From JAUVRX01 sp049664225 (GTDB taxonomy: Bacteria > Acidobacteriota > Thermoanaerobaculia > Multivoradales > JAHEKO01), in the NCBI GenBank assembly GCA_049664225.1, contig JBATEX010000057.1, positions 1 through 64,000 on the forward strand: a DNA stretch of 64,000 bases, read 5' to 3'. This document shows, piece by piece, positions 26,335 through 35,279 of this stretch (its first letter is position 1; each line of letters begins with the position of its first letter). The notes below the pieces were generated by a model. It ran no database searches, was not told the origin of the DNA, and worked only from the letters and a program-made list of their open reading frames with translations. The translations under genes and the position numbers were made by a program.

Positions 26335-27765
26335 ATGTCCACTCAGGTGCCAGGAATCAGCCGACGCGAGGTCTTGCAATCCCTCGGCGTGGCTGGTGCC
26401 GGAGTCGCACTCGGTTGCGGCCGGAGTGGCGAAACCGGGGTTTCGGGCACCGCTAGGGATGACAAGCTACGTGCGGAGATAGCCCGCAAAGTCCAGAAAA
26501 CGCCGTTCGTAGACACCCACGAACATCTTCCAGACGAGGCTGATCGCCTAGCCGGCCTCGGAGTCCCTTGCGATGACTGGAGTCTGCTGTTTCACGACTA
26601 CCTCCGCTCGGATCTCGTTGCTGCCGGAATGCCAGCTTCGGAGATCGTCGCGTTCTTCTCCAGAAACGTCGAACCTCGGCGCAAGTGGCAGATCCTGGAG
26701 CCTTTCTGGCCGCGAGTTATGAACACCGGCTTTGGCCAGGCGCTACGGATCTCCATGCGGGAGCTGTATGGCGTCGAGGCTCTCGACACCAAGACGATTC
26801 CCCTCTTGCAGGAAGCGTACGAGGACCTTCGCAAACCAGGAATGTACGAGAAGGTCCTGGTCAAGGAATCAAACATCGAATCCTGTCAGGTCAACACCGA
26901 TGGCCTGCCCTTCCACGAGTCCAAACAGCCGACGTTGCTGATGCAGGATTTGAGCTTCCAGACACTTCACATGGACCCCGACATCGGCGGGCTGTCGAGG
27001 CAGGCGGGCATCGTAGTTCGATCGCTCGATGACTGGCACGAAGTGATTCGGTGGTGGTTCGGCAGGTACTCGAAATATGCCGTCGCGGCTAAGAGCCAGG
27101 GCGCCTATCTGCGACGCATCAACTACCACCGAGTGGCGCAGGAAGAAGCAGAGCCCGTGTTCGCCCAGATTCTCCGTGGCGAGAGCCCGGAGCACAGCAG
27201 GATCCAGTTGCTGGAGGATCATCTGTTCTGGTTCTGTGTCGATCAGGCCACCCAGCACCAGCTGCCGGTGAAGATTCACACAGGCTATCTCTCGGGCGAA
27301 CGGATCGAGAATCTTCGCCACATCACTCAGCATCCACACGACATCATCGAGCTGTGCCGACAGGCTCACGAGACGAGATTCGTCTTCCTGCACATCTCCT
27401 ATCCCTACTGGCAAGAGCTCATCGCGGTTGCGAAGCGCTTCTCCGCCGCCCATATCGACATGAGCTGGGCGTGGGCCTTGGATCCGGCTGGCGCCACCGA
27501 GTTTCTCAAGCGATATCTCGTCTCGGCGCCGTGGAACAAGGTGTTCACATTTGGCGGTGACTACTCCGTCGTGGAGTGCGTCCTCGGTCACGCGGTAATG
27601 GCCCGCCAGGGCATCACCCAGGCTCTGGCTGAGCTGGTCGAAGAGGGTTGGCTTCGACATCAGGAAGCTGTCGGTCTGGTGGAACCTCTGCTCCGTGGCA
27701 ACGCGAGAACAACCTTTAACCTTGAAGAAAAAACCAGGGCTCTCTCCAAGGCCCCATGGGCCTGA
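26335..27765 (+). CDS. Exported amidohydrolase family protein
   Basis: Amidohydrolase-2-like metal-dependent hydrolase, 476 residues. The N-terminus combines a twin-arginine motif SRREVLQSLG with a lipobox-like ALGC (about residue 29), so it is probably exported folded and lipid-anchored. TIM-barrel metal ligands are visible: FVDTHEHLP (His-x-His), 'PVKIHTGYLSG', 'FLHISYPYW' and the aspartate in FGGDYSVVE. Its stop precedes the next gene's ATG by 23 bases. The substrate is not evident; the neighbours are exported hydrolases. Confidence 0.83.
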   Translation: MSTQVPGISRREVLQSLGVAGAGVALGCGRSGETGVSGTARDDKLRAEIARKVQKTPFVDTHEHLPDEADRLAGLGVPCDDWSLLFHDYLRSDLVAAGMPASEIVAFFSRNVEPRRKWQILEPFWPRVMNTGFGQALRISMRELYGVEALDTKTIPLLQEAYEDLRKPGMYEKVLVKESNIESCQVNTDGLPFHESKQPTLLMQDLSFQTLHMDPDIGGLSRQAGIVVRSLDDWHEVIRWWFGRYSKYAVAAKSQGAYLRRINYHRVAQEEAEPVFAQILRGESPEHSRIQLLEDHLFWFCVDQATQHQLPVKIHTGYLSGERIENLRHITQHPHDIIELCRQAHETRFVFLHISYPYWQELIAVAKRFSAAHIDMSWAWALDPAGATEFLKRYLVSAPWNKVFTFGGDYSVVECVLGHAVMARQGITQALAELVEEGWLRHQEAVGLVEPLLRGNARTTFNLEEKTRALSKAPWA

Positions 27766-27788
27766 GGCGACGCGATGGACTCTGTTCA

Positions 27789-29372
27789 ATGAACCGAATC
27801 TCCAGAAAACCGAACGCCAGGCGGGCGGCCATGCTTCTCGTCGCCCTGCTGGTGAGCCTCTCCTGCGCCCGCCAGAAGGACGAAACCGGCCGCCTGCCGA
27901 CCATGTTCGTGGGTGTCGATGGCGCCTCGTGGGTGGCGATCGAAGAGCTCTGGGAGCAGGGTCGGCTTCCCAATCTGCGCGCTCTCGCCGAACGGGGGGT
28001 CACCAGCAAACTCAAACCGGTGGCTGATATCTCTCCGGTCATCTGGACCAGCATGGTCACCGGGGTGAAGCCAAAGACACACGGGATCGAGGACTTCCTC
28101 CTCCCTACCGACCAAGGAGACATCCCGGTCACGTCCAGCGTTCGCCGGGTCCCCGCACTCTGGAACATGCTGTCCACGGCTGACAAACGCGTTGCCGCCC
28201 TGGGATGGTGGGCCTCGTGGCCGGCGGAACCCGTCAACGGCATCGTGGTCTCGGATCGAGCCCTCCGCGGTGTCGAGCATGGCCTGTACCCTGAGAGCCT
28301 GGCACCGCGATTTCAGGAAATCGCAGATCGATTCCCACAGCCCACCGAGTCCGGCCTACAGGCGGAGGTCGCCCGCCAGGACAGCGTCATGGGGGAGCTG
28401 GCCCGCCAGCTGGCGAGTGAGGATTTCGATCTGATTCTGGTCTATCTCCGCAGCCCCGACGTCGTCAGTCATCCCTATTGGAAGTACTTCCAGCCGCCCG
28501 AGGACGAGAAGATCGACCAGGAGAAGATCGAACGCTTCGGCGAGCTTGTGCCCGCCGCCTACGAGTTCTTCGATCGGATTCTCGGCCGGCTTGTTGACGC
28601 GGCTCCAAGAGAGACGAATTTTTTCGTCGTGTCGGATCATGGCTTCACCGCCGTCGAAGGTGAGCAGTATCGAATGCTGGTGGACCTGAATCGAGTCCTG
28701 GAGCACATGGGATACCTCGTGCGGGTCGACGGCGAGATCGATTGGTCGAGGACCAAAGCCATCACCTGGAACACCCCTCCCGGGGTGCCCGAGAAGATGG
28801 TGCGCATCGGCCTCGATAATCGAAATCCCATAGGACCGGTGAGCCTCGGAGATCTGGACCAACTGCGCGATCGGCTGGCATCAGACTTGAGGTTGGTCGT
28901 CCATGAGAACGGCGCTCCGCTGTTCGGTGTCCGAAATCCGACGAGCGCCCAGCTCGAGCAAGGTGCCGACCTGACGGTTCTCGTCCATAAACGCAGGAAA
29001 CCGAGTGCGGTCTTCTTCCATGGCCAGGAGATCCCAGGGGTCATGCAGTCGGTCGAAGAGCTCACCGGCACCCACTCTGTCAAGACCAAGGGGATCTTCA
29101 TCGCCGCGGGCCCAGACATCGATCCGTCATTCTCCGCCAAGGTCGTCCACGCTCTCGACATCGCTCCAACCGTGCTGTACTCCCTGAGTCTGCCGGTGGC
29201 AGAAGACTTCGATGGAATGGCGCGTACTCGCCTCTTCCGTCCCGAATTCCGCGCCGCTAACCCCTTGCAGACCATTCCGACCTGGGGCGAAGCCCGAGAG
29301 GGAAGCGCTACGCCATCAGAGATCGACAACGAGCTCGTCGAGGAGCTCAGAGCGCTCGGCTATCTCGATTGA
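27789..29372 (+). CDS. Lipoprotein phosphodiesterase/alkaline phosphatase superfamily
   Basis: Type I phosphodiesterase/nucleotide pyrophosphatase-like enzyme, 527 residues, lipid-anchored (lipobox LSLSC near residue 20). Alkaline phosphatase superfamily metal ligands are visible: GVDGASW (Asp), nucleophile threonine in IWTSMVTG, 'LVYLRSPDVVSHPYW' (Asp, His), 'FFVVSDHGF' (Asp-His), and a later His in GTHSVKTKG. No formylglycine sulfatase motif is present. I start at the ATG at 27789, because the 27756 start overlaps the previous gene and spoils the signal peptide. It ends in ELRALGYLD, a tail shared with the sulfatase-like protein at 39105-41417. Confidence 0.85.
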   Translation: MNRISRKPNARRAAMLLVALLVSLSCARQKDETGRLPTMFVGVDGASWVAIEELWEQGRLPNLRALAERGVTSKLKPVADISPVIWTSMVTGVKPKTHGIEDFLLPTDQGDIPVTSSVRRVPALWNMLSTADKRVAALGWWASWPAEPVNGIVVSDRALRGVEHGLYPESLAPRFQEIADRFPQPTESGLQAEVARQDSVMGELARQLASEDFDLILVYLRSPDVVSHPYWKYFQPPEDEKIDQEKIERFGELVPAAYEFFDRILGRLVDAAPRETNFFVVSDHGFTAVEGEQYRMLVDLNRVLEHMGYLVRVDGEIDWSRTKAITWNTPPGVPEKMVRIGLDNRNPIGPVSLGDLDQLRDRLASDLRLVVHENGAPLFGVRNPTSAQLEQGADLTVLVHKRRKPSAVFFHGQEIPGVMQSVEELTGTHSVKTKGIFIAAGPDIDPSFSAKVVHALDIAPTVLYSLSLPVAEDFDGMARTRLFRPEFRAANPLQTIPTWGEAREGSATPSEIDNELVEELRALGYLD

Positions 29373-29413
29373 GCAACGGCAAAAATCGATCCGCACACCT
29401 TCGCTCCGACATC

Positions 29414-30580
29414 ATGCCTCACCCACAACGAGACCAGGGGGTGCTGAAGAAACTCCTCGTGCCGCTAGTTACACTTGCCGTATCCTTTGTCCTGAGTCTT
29501 GCCGCCGCCGAGGTGTTGGTGCGAGTGGCACGGCCGCAGCCCAGGTTGGTCATCGAGCCTGGCGGCTTCTATATGCCCGATCCACCTGGACGATACCGAC
29601 TGTCGCCGGGATATCGTGGCAGAATCTACAACCGCGCCGAGTACTCGAACGAGATCCGGATCAACGATGCAGGGCTACGGGGCTCCGAGCTCGGACCTTC
29701 GTCTGAGGAGATCCCGCGAGTTCTGATTGTCGGGGACTCGTTCGTCTTCGGCGTCGGTGTCGAAGACTCCGAGACCTTCACCGCACTGCTGCCGAAGAAT
29801 CTGGCCCGAATGGGATTCGCGGCAGAGGGTCTGAACGCCGGGATTCCGGCCTTCGGCGTACCCGACGCCGAGAGCTGGTTCCGGCGGCACGGTGCCGATC
29901 TCGATCCGGACGTCGTGGTCCTGGCGATCTTCCTGGGTAACGATCTGGTGGATGCGTCGCCCGATCGCGAGGAGATTCTACTCGTCGATGGACTGCTGGT
30001 TCCCAGCCAGTCCTCCGGCGGCCTCAAGGCCGGGTTGCACCGCCGCTCCCACCTCTTCGTCGCCATCAAGAGTCTCCTGGAGCAGCCGGGTTTCCAGCCT
30101 CTCCGCGCCAAGCTGGGCCTGGGAGAGCCTTGGACGACCAGGACTCTCAGAGAAGAGCTCGGCGTCTACAAGCAGTCAGCGGAGCAGGACCTACGGGCGG
30201 CAATCGACGCTACCGATGAAGCTCTTGGAGGATTTGTGGATCTGTCCGAGGAGCTCGGCTTCGATCTCGTCGCCGTACTGATCCCCAGCGAGATCCAGAT
30301 CGAGCCCGATCGTTGGTACACCAGCCTTACCAGCCTGGGTCTTGTCCCGGCCGACTACGAACCCTCTACCCCAACCCGGATCTTTCAGGATCTTCTCGCC
30401 CGGCACGGGGTCCCGACTCTCGACTTCGGACCACCATTTGTCGCCGGCCTGTCACGGGGCGATCAGCTCTACTTTCGCTTCGATCGTCATTGGACCCCAG
30501 CAGGCCATTCACTGGCTGCCAACGAGCTGGCGCGGTTCCTTGCACCCCGCCTCGAATCCGCCGGCGCGCCGAGCCTCTAG
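29414..30580 (+). CDS. SGNH-hydrolase-like exported protein (AlgJ/AlgX-like)
   Basis: Membrane-anchored SGNH-fold protein of about 388 residues. Seen: an N-terminal membrane helix ('LLVPLVTLAVSFVLSLAAAE'), block I 'LIVGDSFVFGVGVEDSETF' with the nucleophile serine, the GND of block III (LGNDLVDASP), and a C-terminal 'RFDRHWTPAGH' carrying Asp and His. This combination is typical of polysaccharide O-acetyltransferase-like and esterase proteins. A TTG at 29369, overlapping the previous stop, would add 15 residues. It probably forms a transcript with the two upstream exported hydrolases, suggesting work on an extracellular glycan or lipid (inference). Confidence 0.8.
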   Translation: MPHPQRDQGVLKKLLVPLVTLAVSFVLSLAAAEVLVRVARPQPRLVIEPGGFYMPDPPGRYRLSPGYRGRIYNRAEYSNEIRINDAGLRGSELGPSSEEIPRVLIVGDSFVFGVGVEDSETFTALLPKNLARMGFAAEGLNAGIPAFGVPDAESWFRRHGADLDPDVVVLAIFLGNDLVDASPDREEILLVDGLLVPSQSSGGLKAGLHRRSHLFVAIKSLLEQPGFQPLRAKLGLGEPWTTRTLREELGVYKQSAEQDLRAAIDATDEALGGFVDLSEELGFDLVAVLIPSEIQIEPDRWYTSLTSLGLVPADYEPSTPTRIFQDLLARHGVPTLDFGPPFVAGLSRGDQLYFRFDRHWTPAGHSLAANELARFLAPRLESAGAPSL

Positions 30581-30587
30581 ATCTTGT

Positions 30588-31010
30588 TCAGATCGGCAGG
30601 TGGTACAGCATCCAGTACACCAGGACTCCGGTGACGGAAACGTAGAGCCAGATGGGCAGGGTCCAGCGTGCGATGGCCGCATGCTTGTCGAATCGACCCC
30701 GCAAAGCCCGCATCAGTGTGATCGCCGCCAGTATCGGCACAGCAGCCGCCAACGCGGAATGAGTTAGCAGGACAGTCAAGTAGAACGTCCTCAGCGTTCC
30801 CGTGCCCTGGAATCGCATGGAGCCCACCTGTGAGTGATAGAAGAGATAGCTGACGAGGAAGAGGACGGAGCAGGCGAACGCTACCAGCATACAAGCCCTG
30901 TGAGCTCCGATTCTGCGTTGCCGGACCATCCAATAGCCCCCAACCAGAAAGGTCGCACTCAGGCCATTCAGCGAAGCGTTGAGCGTGGGCAGCGTCGAGA
31001 GATCAGGCAT
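30588..31010 (-). CDS. DUF420 membrane protein, oxidase-associated
   Basis: Four-helix membrane protein of the DUF420 family, usually found next to cytochrome c oxidase or SCO genes and presumed to help oxidase assembly. Typical blocks: 'LPTLNASLNGLSATFLVGGY', 'FLVSYLFYHSQVG', 'LTHSALAAAVPILA' and the C-terminal 'IARWTLPIWLYVSVTGVLVY'. I start at the ATG at 31010 to match the family N-terminus; an ATG at 31025 and a TTG at 31079 are also in frame. It is the last gene of the cox operon and meets the plus-strand SGNH gene tail to tail. Confidence 0.85.
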   Translation of the reverse strand: MPDLSTLPTLNASLNGLSATFLVGGYWMVRQRRIGAHRACMLVAFACSVLFLVSYLFYHSQVGSMRFQGTGTLRTFYLTVLLTHSALAAAVPILAAITLMRALRGRFDKHAAIARWTLPIWLYVSVTGVLVYWMLYHLPI

Positions 31011-31084
31011 CAGTCGATCATACATGTCCCCAGGCGACTCTCCATCGAGGGCCTTGGGGACGCCGACGTCGACTGACAAGCCGT

Positions 31085-31885
31085 TCAGCTAGTGGCAGGT
31101 GCCAACTTCTTCAGCTTCTGGTCCATCCAGGCGTCGAAGTCGGCCTGAGAGTGCACCTGAAAGAAGCCTCGCATTCGGTAGTGACCGAGACCGCACAGCT
31201 GAGCACAGGCGATCTCCCAGCACGAGAGGTTGGCCGCGCAGCCGGGCAGCTGCGCTTCCTCGGGCGTCGTGACCACCGGTACGAAGTGAACCGGTATCTC
31301 CATCCCGGGGACGGAGTCCTGTTTGACTCGCATGACTGGCAGAAAGAAGCTGTGAATCACATCCTTGCTGGACAACAGAACGGTCACGGGCCGGTTCACC
31401 GGCAGATGGAGTTGATTGATCGTCGTCACGTCGTCTTTGGCAAACGGATCCTGCCGATCCAGACCTAGCGGGTTGGCAGCATCCACGAGGTTCACATCGA
31501 CACTGCCAAAAACACCGTCGGGACCCGGATAGTGGACATTCCAGGCGAACTGCTCAGCGACGACCCTGACCTGCAAGGCATCCACATCAGGCGAATGAGG
31601 AGTCACCCATCGTGCCCATGCCGGGATGGCAAAGCCGACCAAGAGAATAGCCTCGGCCAGAACGACGCCTCCTTCCAGATACGAGGAGAAGTGGCTCTTG
31701 ACTCCCGTGTAGCTGGCCTGTGCGTTTCTGCCGGCCCGAAAGCGGAACAGGACATAGACGAAGTAGAGACTCCACCCGACAAAGAGAAAGAGCATCAGCC
31801 AGTGCATCAGGACCATCATGCGGTCAATCTCCGCACCGTGTGCGGCTGCGTTCTCAGGTAGCCATCGACTCAGTATCGAGTACAT
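31085..31885 (-). CDS. coxB: Cytochrome c oxidase subunit II
   Basis: Subunit II of the heme-copper oxidase, receiving electrons at CuA. 266 residues: two membrane helices (about 22-45 and 72-93) and a periplasmic cupredoxin domain with 'EQFAWNVHYPGPDGVFG' and the CuA site CAQLCGLGHYRM. The glutamate common in this loop (CxELCG) is Gln here. There is no C-terminal cytochrome c domain, so this is an aa3-type rather than a caa3-type enzyme and needs a separate electron donor. It is unusual in lying far from coxA, near the end of the operon. Confidence 0.95.
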   Translation of the reverse strand: MYSILSRWLPENAAAHGAEIDRMMVLMHWLMLFLFVGWSLYFVYVLFRFRAGRNAQASYTGVKSHFSSYLEGGVVLAEAILLVGFAIPAWARWVTPHSPDVDALQVRVVAEQFAWNVHYPGPDGVFGSVDVNLVDAANPLGLDRQDPFAKDDVTTINQLHLPVNRPVTVLLSSKDVIHSFFLPVMRVKQDSVPGMEIPVHFVPVVTTPEEAQLPGCAANLSCWEIACAQLCGLGHYRMRGFFQVHSQADFDAWMDQKLKKLAPATS

Positions 31886-32197
31886 CTAGGGTGTCCCTCC
31901 ATGCGTCGGCTGCAGATCTTTGCCCTGGCTTCGCGCCTGTCGGGCGCGCTGGCGAAAGGACAGGAACAACGCCACAAAGCTGCCTTGAACCAAAGCTACC
32001 ACTCCCAGCAGGAGGAGGATCGCGTTGTTCATTCCGGCCGTCATGGCCGAATCCTCGGCGCCATAGCAGACGGCGCAGGCCACGGCGGACTCCGACAACG
32101 CTACCGCCGCGATGAGAGCCATGGGAACCGCGAGCCAGCCTGAGGAAGCGGCTCGTTTGGAATTTCCGCCGGTCGGGCCCAGGTCAGTCCGTCGCAT
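31886..32197 (-). CDS. Small exported/membrane protein of the cox operon
   Basis: 103 residues. It has an N-terminal signal-like helix ending in a CAVC motif ('SESAVACAVCYGAEDSAMTA') and a second helix ('ILLLLGVVALVQGSFVALFL'). Similar CAVC(Y/F)G proteins recur in oxidase and alternative complex III clusters, but I know of no assigned function. The cysteine pair just outside the membrane invites a metal-handling or redox role (inference). It is tightly packed with coxB (adjacent) and the next small gene. Confidence 0.7.
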   Translation of the reverse strand: MRRTDLGPTGGNSKRAASSGWLAVPMALIAAVALSESAVACAVCYGAEDSAMTAGMNNAILLLLGVVALVQGSFVALFLSFRQRARQARSQGKDLQPTHGGTP

Positions 32198-32199
32198 TG

Positions 32200-32403
32200 C
32201 TATTCGAGCCTTTTCAGTTTGCCGAAGTACCGCGCGGCATAGAGCGACAGCAGTATCCCGGTCAGAAAGAAGATCACCGCCACGCCCAAGCCCTGGCTAC
32301 TGGACCGCTGCAAGTACTGCTGCGTGCCCCAGGCACCGACGCCAATGGACAGGAGAATCGAGGCCACGATGAAGACGACATGGAAACTTCGCAGAGACAG
32401 CAT
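32200..32403 (-). CDS. Small two-helix membrane protein of the cox operon
   Basis: 67 residues with two predicted membrane helices ('HVVFIVASILLSIGVGAWG' and 'GLGVAVIFFLTGILLSLYAA') and a basic tail FGKLKRLE. Two-base spacing to both neighbours and its position between coxD and the CAVC protein indicate it is a real operon member, possibly an accessory oxidase subunit. I recognise no named family. Confidence 0.62.
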   Translation of the reverse strand: MLSLRSFHVVFIVASILLSIGVGAWGTQQYLQRSSSQGLGVAVIFFLTGILLSLYAARYFGKLKRLE

Positions 32404-32405
32404 GG

Positions 32406-32705
32406 TCAGCCCAACCTATCGTGGTAGCCGCCCAAGGGCAGAAGAATCAAGGCCACGAAGAAGATCACCGTCAGAATCAGCACTGCGTAAACGAGCCTCC
32501 GTTCCGAGATCAAATGCATGAAGAAGGCCGCCACAAGGGAGCCCTTGATCGAGGCAATGAACAGAGCCAGGCCCACCGCGGCACCGAAGCTCAAGTGCAG
32601 GTAGCTGACACCGACTGTGACAAGCGTCAGGACTGCGAGGGCTACGAAGACCAGGATGTAGACCCTGGTTTCCCTTCTAATTTCCTCGACACTGTGTCCA
32701 CTCAT
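32406..32705 (-). CDS. Cytochrome c oxidase subunit IV (prokaryotic type)
   Basis: 99 residues with three hydrophobic helices and the family block 'ALFIASIKGSLVAAFFMHLI' then SERRLVY, characteristic of the small subunit IV of bacterial aa3/bo3 oxidases. It helps stabilise the catalytic core. It sits 19 bases after coxC in the operon. Confidence 0.88.
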   Translation of the reverse strand: MSGHSVEEIRRETRVYILVFVALAVLTLVTVGVSYLHLSFGAAVGLALFIASIKGSLVAAFFMHLISERRLVYAVLILTVIFFVALILLPLGGYHDRLG

Positions 32706-32724
32706 CTACAACTCCTCCTACCCA

Positions 32725-33315
32725 CTACAGCAGGTAAAGGGTGGGGAAAAGAAAGATCCAGACCAGATCCACGAAATGCCAGTACAGCCCGATCACCTCG
32801 ACTCGATTGGTGTATCTCTCTGGCTCTGTCCTCCACATTTTGCTGCCGGGCCCGAGGAGATAGGCGATGACGATCATTCCTCCCAGCACATGCAGTCCAT
32901 GCAAGCCGGTCAGGGTGAAATAGGTGGCCATGAAGTTGTCGTGAGAAGGATACAAATGGTGCTCGAACTTGGCGGCGTACTCCATGGTCTTGATGACCAT
33001 GAAAACCAGCCCCAGAAGAAACGTCAGGCCCATCCATTTGCGGAACTTGCCGAAGTCGCCGAGGCGCAAGGCCGCCCATGACATGACCATCGAGACCGAC
33101 GAGGTAATGAGCACCATGGTGTTGATCGTCGCCAACGGCACATTCAGCACTTCGTAACCGTGCGGCCAGGATGTGGCACCGGTCCGTAGGAGGATCAGGG
33201 CCGAGAACAGAGCCCCGAACAACATGACCTCGGAGGCCAGAAAGAGCCACACGCCCAGCTTGGCGTTGTAGAGGCCCGTATCGGCACGCGGCTCGACGGT
33301 GTAGGGGATCTGCAT
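32725..33315 (-). CDS. coxC: Cytochrome c oxidase subunit III
   Basis: Subunit III, 196 residues with five membrane helices, the short bacterial form lacking the first two helices. Typical segments: 'KLGVWLFLASEVMLFGALFS', 'YFTLTGLHGLHVLGGMIVIA' and the C-terminal 'GLYWHFVDLVWIFLFPTLYL'. It lies 18 bases downstream of coxA. Confidence 0.94.
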   Translation of the reverse strand: MQIPYTVEPRADTGLYNAKLGVWLFLASEVMLFGALFSALILLRTGATSWPHGYEVLNVPLATINTMVLITSSVSMVMSWAALRLGDFGKFRKWMGLTFLLGLVFMVIKTMEYAAKFEHHLYPSHDNFMATYFTLTGLHGLHVLGGMIVIAYLLGPGSKMWRTEPERYTNRVEVIGLYWHFVDLVWIFLFPTLYLL

Positions 33316-33333
33316 GATTCTCCTCTGTCCTCC

Positions 33334-35100
33334 TCAGGCCACTGCGTTTTGCGGCAGGAAGCTCTCGTCCGATTCGGGCGGGCTGTATTCGTAAGGACCA
33401 CGGGTGACAACAGGCAGCTCGGGGAAATTGCCGTGCGCCACAGGCGGCGAAGGCGCTGCGACCCACTCCAGCGTCGTGGCGTCCCAGGGATTCGAACCGA
33501 CCTTCACACCCCACTTGATACTCATGAAGAGGTTGATGATGAACGGGATCTGAGCGATGAGGAGGCCAAAGGCCGACATCGACATGAACGCATTCCAGTG
33601 CAGCACTCCCTGTGCGTGGGAGTACGTGGCCCCGCCGTCGTAGAGTCGTCTCGATACCCCGGCCAGGCCCTGGACGAACATCGGCATGAAGATCCCGTTC
33701 ATAAAGATCAACGAAGGCCAGAAGTGGAGCTTGCCCAGAAGCTCACTCATTTTCCTACCAGTGATCTTGGGGAACCAGTAGTAGATCCCCGCAAAGATCG
33801 CGAAGATCGTGCCTGGCGCCACCACGTAGTGGAAATGCCCGATGACGTAGTAGGTGTCATGCAAATGGATGTCGCTGGGAGCCAGACCCAGAGGCAGACC
33901 CGTAAGGCCACCGATACCGAACATCGGCAGAAAGGCCAACGCAAAGAGCATCGGGGTGTTGAATCGTATGGAGCCGCCCCAGAGCGAGATCAGTAGAGCG
34001 GAGAGGATCACCACCGAAGGCACGGAGATGATCATCGTGGTGGTCTGAAAGAAGGAGCTGATAGCCGTCCCCATGCCGGTCAGGAACATGTGATGCGCCC
34101 AGACGATGAACGACATGAAGCCCAGGAAGACGGCGGAATAGACCATCGGCCTGTAGCCCCAAAGTGGCTTGCGAGTGTTGTTGGCGATGATCTCCGCGAC
34201 GATTCCCATTGCCGGCAGGATCAACACGTAGACCTCTGGATGTGCCAGGAACCAGAATAGATGCTGCCATAGCAGCGGGTTTCCACCCCCAGCGACCTCC
34301 AGGACCTCGCCACTGACCACCAGGCCGCTGGGCATGAAGAAACTGGTGCCGGCCACCCGATCCATGAGTTGGAGGATTCCCGCTGCCTCCAACGGCGGGA
34401 AGGCCAGCAGGAGCAAGAAAGAGGTGACCAGCTGTGACCAGACGAACATCGGCAGACGCATGAAGTCCAGCCCCTCAGCGCGCAGCTGGAAGATGGTGAC
34501 GATGAAATTCACCGAGCCCAGAAGCGACGAGGTAATCAGGAAGACCATTCCCACCAGCCACCACGTTTGACCCGATGTGGCGATATTGGAAAGCGGCGGA
34601 TAGGAGGTCCAGCCCGAATTGGCGGCTCCACCCGGGACGAAGAAGCTGGCCAACATGATGAGTCCGCCTGGCAGGTAGCACCAGTAGCTGGCCATGTTCA
34701 GCTTCGGAAACGCCATGTCGGGGGCGCCGATCTGCAACGGCACGAGGTAGTTGCCATAGGCACCGACGAGCAGGGGAACTACCGCCAGGAATACCATGAT
34801 GGTGCCGTGCATTGCTCCCAACTGGTTGTAGAACTCCGGCAGCATGATGCCGCCAGGAGCATTGGCGCTGCCGAGAAGACCGCCGATGATGGGCACTGGC
34901 CGACCTGGAAAAGCCAACTGCCATCGCATGATCAACATCAGGCAGAAGCCGAACAGCAAGAAGCACAGAGCGGTGAAGGCGTACTGGAGCCCGATGACCT
35001 TGTGGTCTTGCGAGAAGATGTAGCGCTGCCAGAACGGCAGCTCGTGGTGCTCGGCTGCGTGGTCTTCCGCCCCGACAGCCTGCTCTTCGCTAGCACTCAT
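33334..35100 (-). CDS. coxA: Cytochrome c oxidase subunit I
   Basis: Catalytic subunit with heme a, heme a3 and CuB, reducing O2 to water and pumping protons. 588 residues. Seen: heme a ligand in 'NQLGAMHGTIMVF', CuB/Tyr segment 'HPEVYVLILPAMG', CuB histidines WAHHMFLTGM, and 'HLHDTYYVIGHFHYV' with the a3 and a ligands. The His-Pro-Glu-Val-Tyr motif marks an A-type oxidase. AAGGAG lies 7 bases before the ATG. It is first in its operon, ahead of coxC, in contrast to the usual coxB-coxA order. Confidence 0.96.
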   Translation of the reverse strand: MSASEEQAVGAEDHAAEHHELPFWQRYIFSQDHKVIGLQYAFTALCFLLFGFCLMLIMRWQLAFPGRPVPIIGGLLGSANAPGGIMLPEFYNQLGAMHGTIMVFLAVVPLLVGAYGNYLVPLQIGAPDMAFPKLNMASYWCYLPGGLIMLASFFVPGGAANSGWTSYPPLSNIATSGQTWWLVGMVFLITSSLLGSVNFIVTIFQLRAEGLDFMRLPMFVWSQLVTSFLLLLAFPPLEAAGILQLMDRVAGTSFFMPSGLVVSGEVLEVAGGGNPLLWQHLFWFLAHPEVYVLILPAMGIVAEIIANNTRKPLWGYRPMVYSAVFLGFMSFIVWAHHMFLTGMGTAISSFFQTTTMIISVPSVVILSALLISLWGGSIRFNTPMLFALAFLPMFGIGGLTGLPLGLAPSDIHLHDTYYVIGHFHYVVAPGTIFAIFAGIYYWFPKITGRKMSELLGKLHFWPSLIFMNGIFMPMFVQGLAGVSRRLYDGGATYSHAQGVLHWNAFMSMSAFGLLIAQIPFIINLFMSIKWGVKVGSNPWDATTLEWVAAPSPPVAHGNFPELPVVTRGPYEYSPPESDESFLPQNAVA

Positions 35101-35238
35101 CAGCGACTCCTTGTCTTACAGACCGCGATGGACGATGCTACCCACCGACCTTCGGCTCTCAACCGCTAGGTCCTGCCCAACGGACTCGATCGAGTTTTGG
35201 TGGGCGGAGTGTATGACACTGGGTTCATCGCCTGCAAG

Positions 35239-35269
35239 CGCTACTCGCTGCCCCGGGCAGCGAGTAGCG
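35239..35269. repeat. Perfect 31-base inverted repeat
   Basis: Fifteen-base arms (35239-35253 and 35255-35269) are exactly complementary around a single central C. The left arm is CGCTACTCGCTGCCC. There is no T-tract on either side, so it is not a standard intrinsic terminator. It separates the presumed coxA control region from the REP-like array. Confidence 0.8.
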
Positions 35270-35279
35270 AGGGTTAGAG

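Noticed and set aside
31085..31885. caa3-type subunit II with fused cytochrome c
   Set aside because: The protein ends at 266 residues just after the CuA domain and has no CxxCH motif.
35239..35269. Intrinsic terminator
   Set aside because: The hairpin is strong, but no T-tract follows on either strand, and no gene ends next to it.
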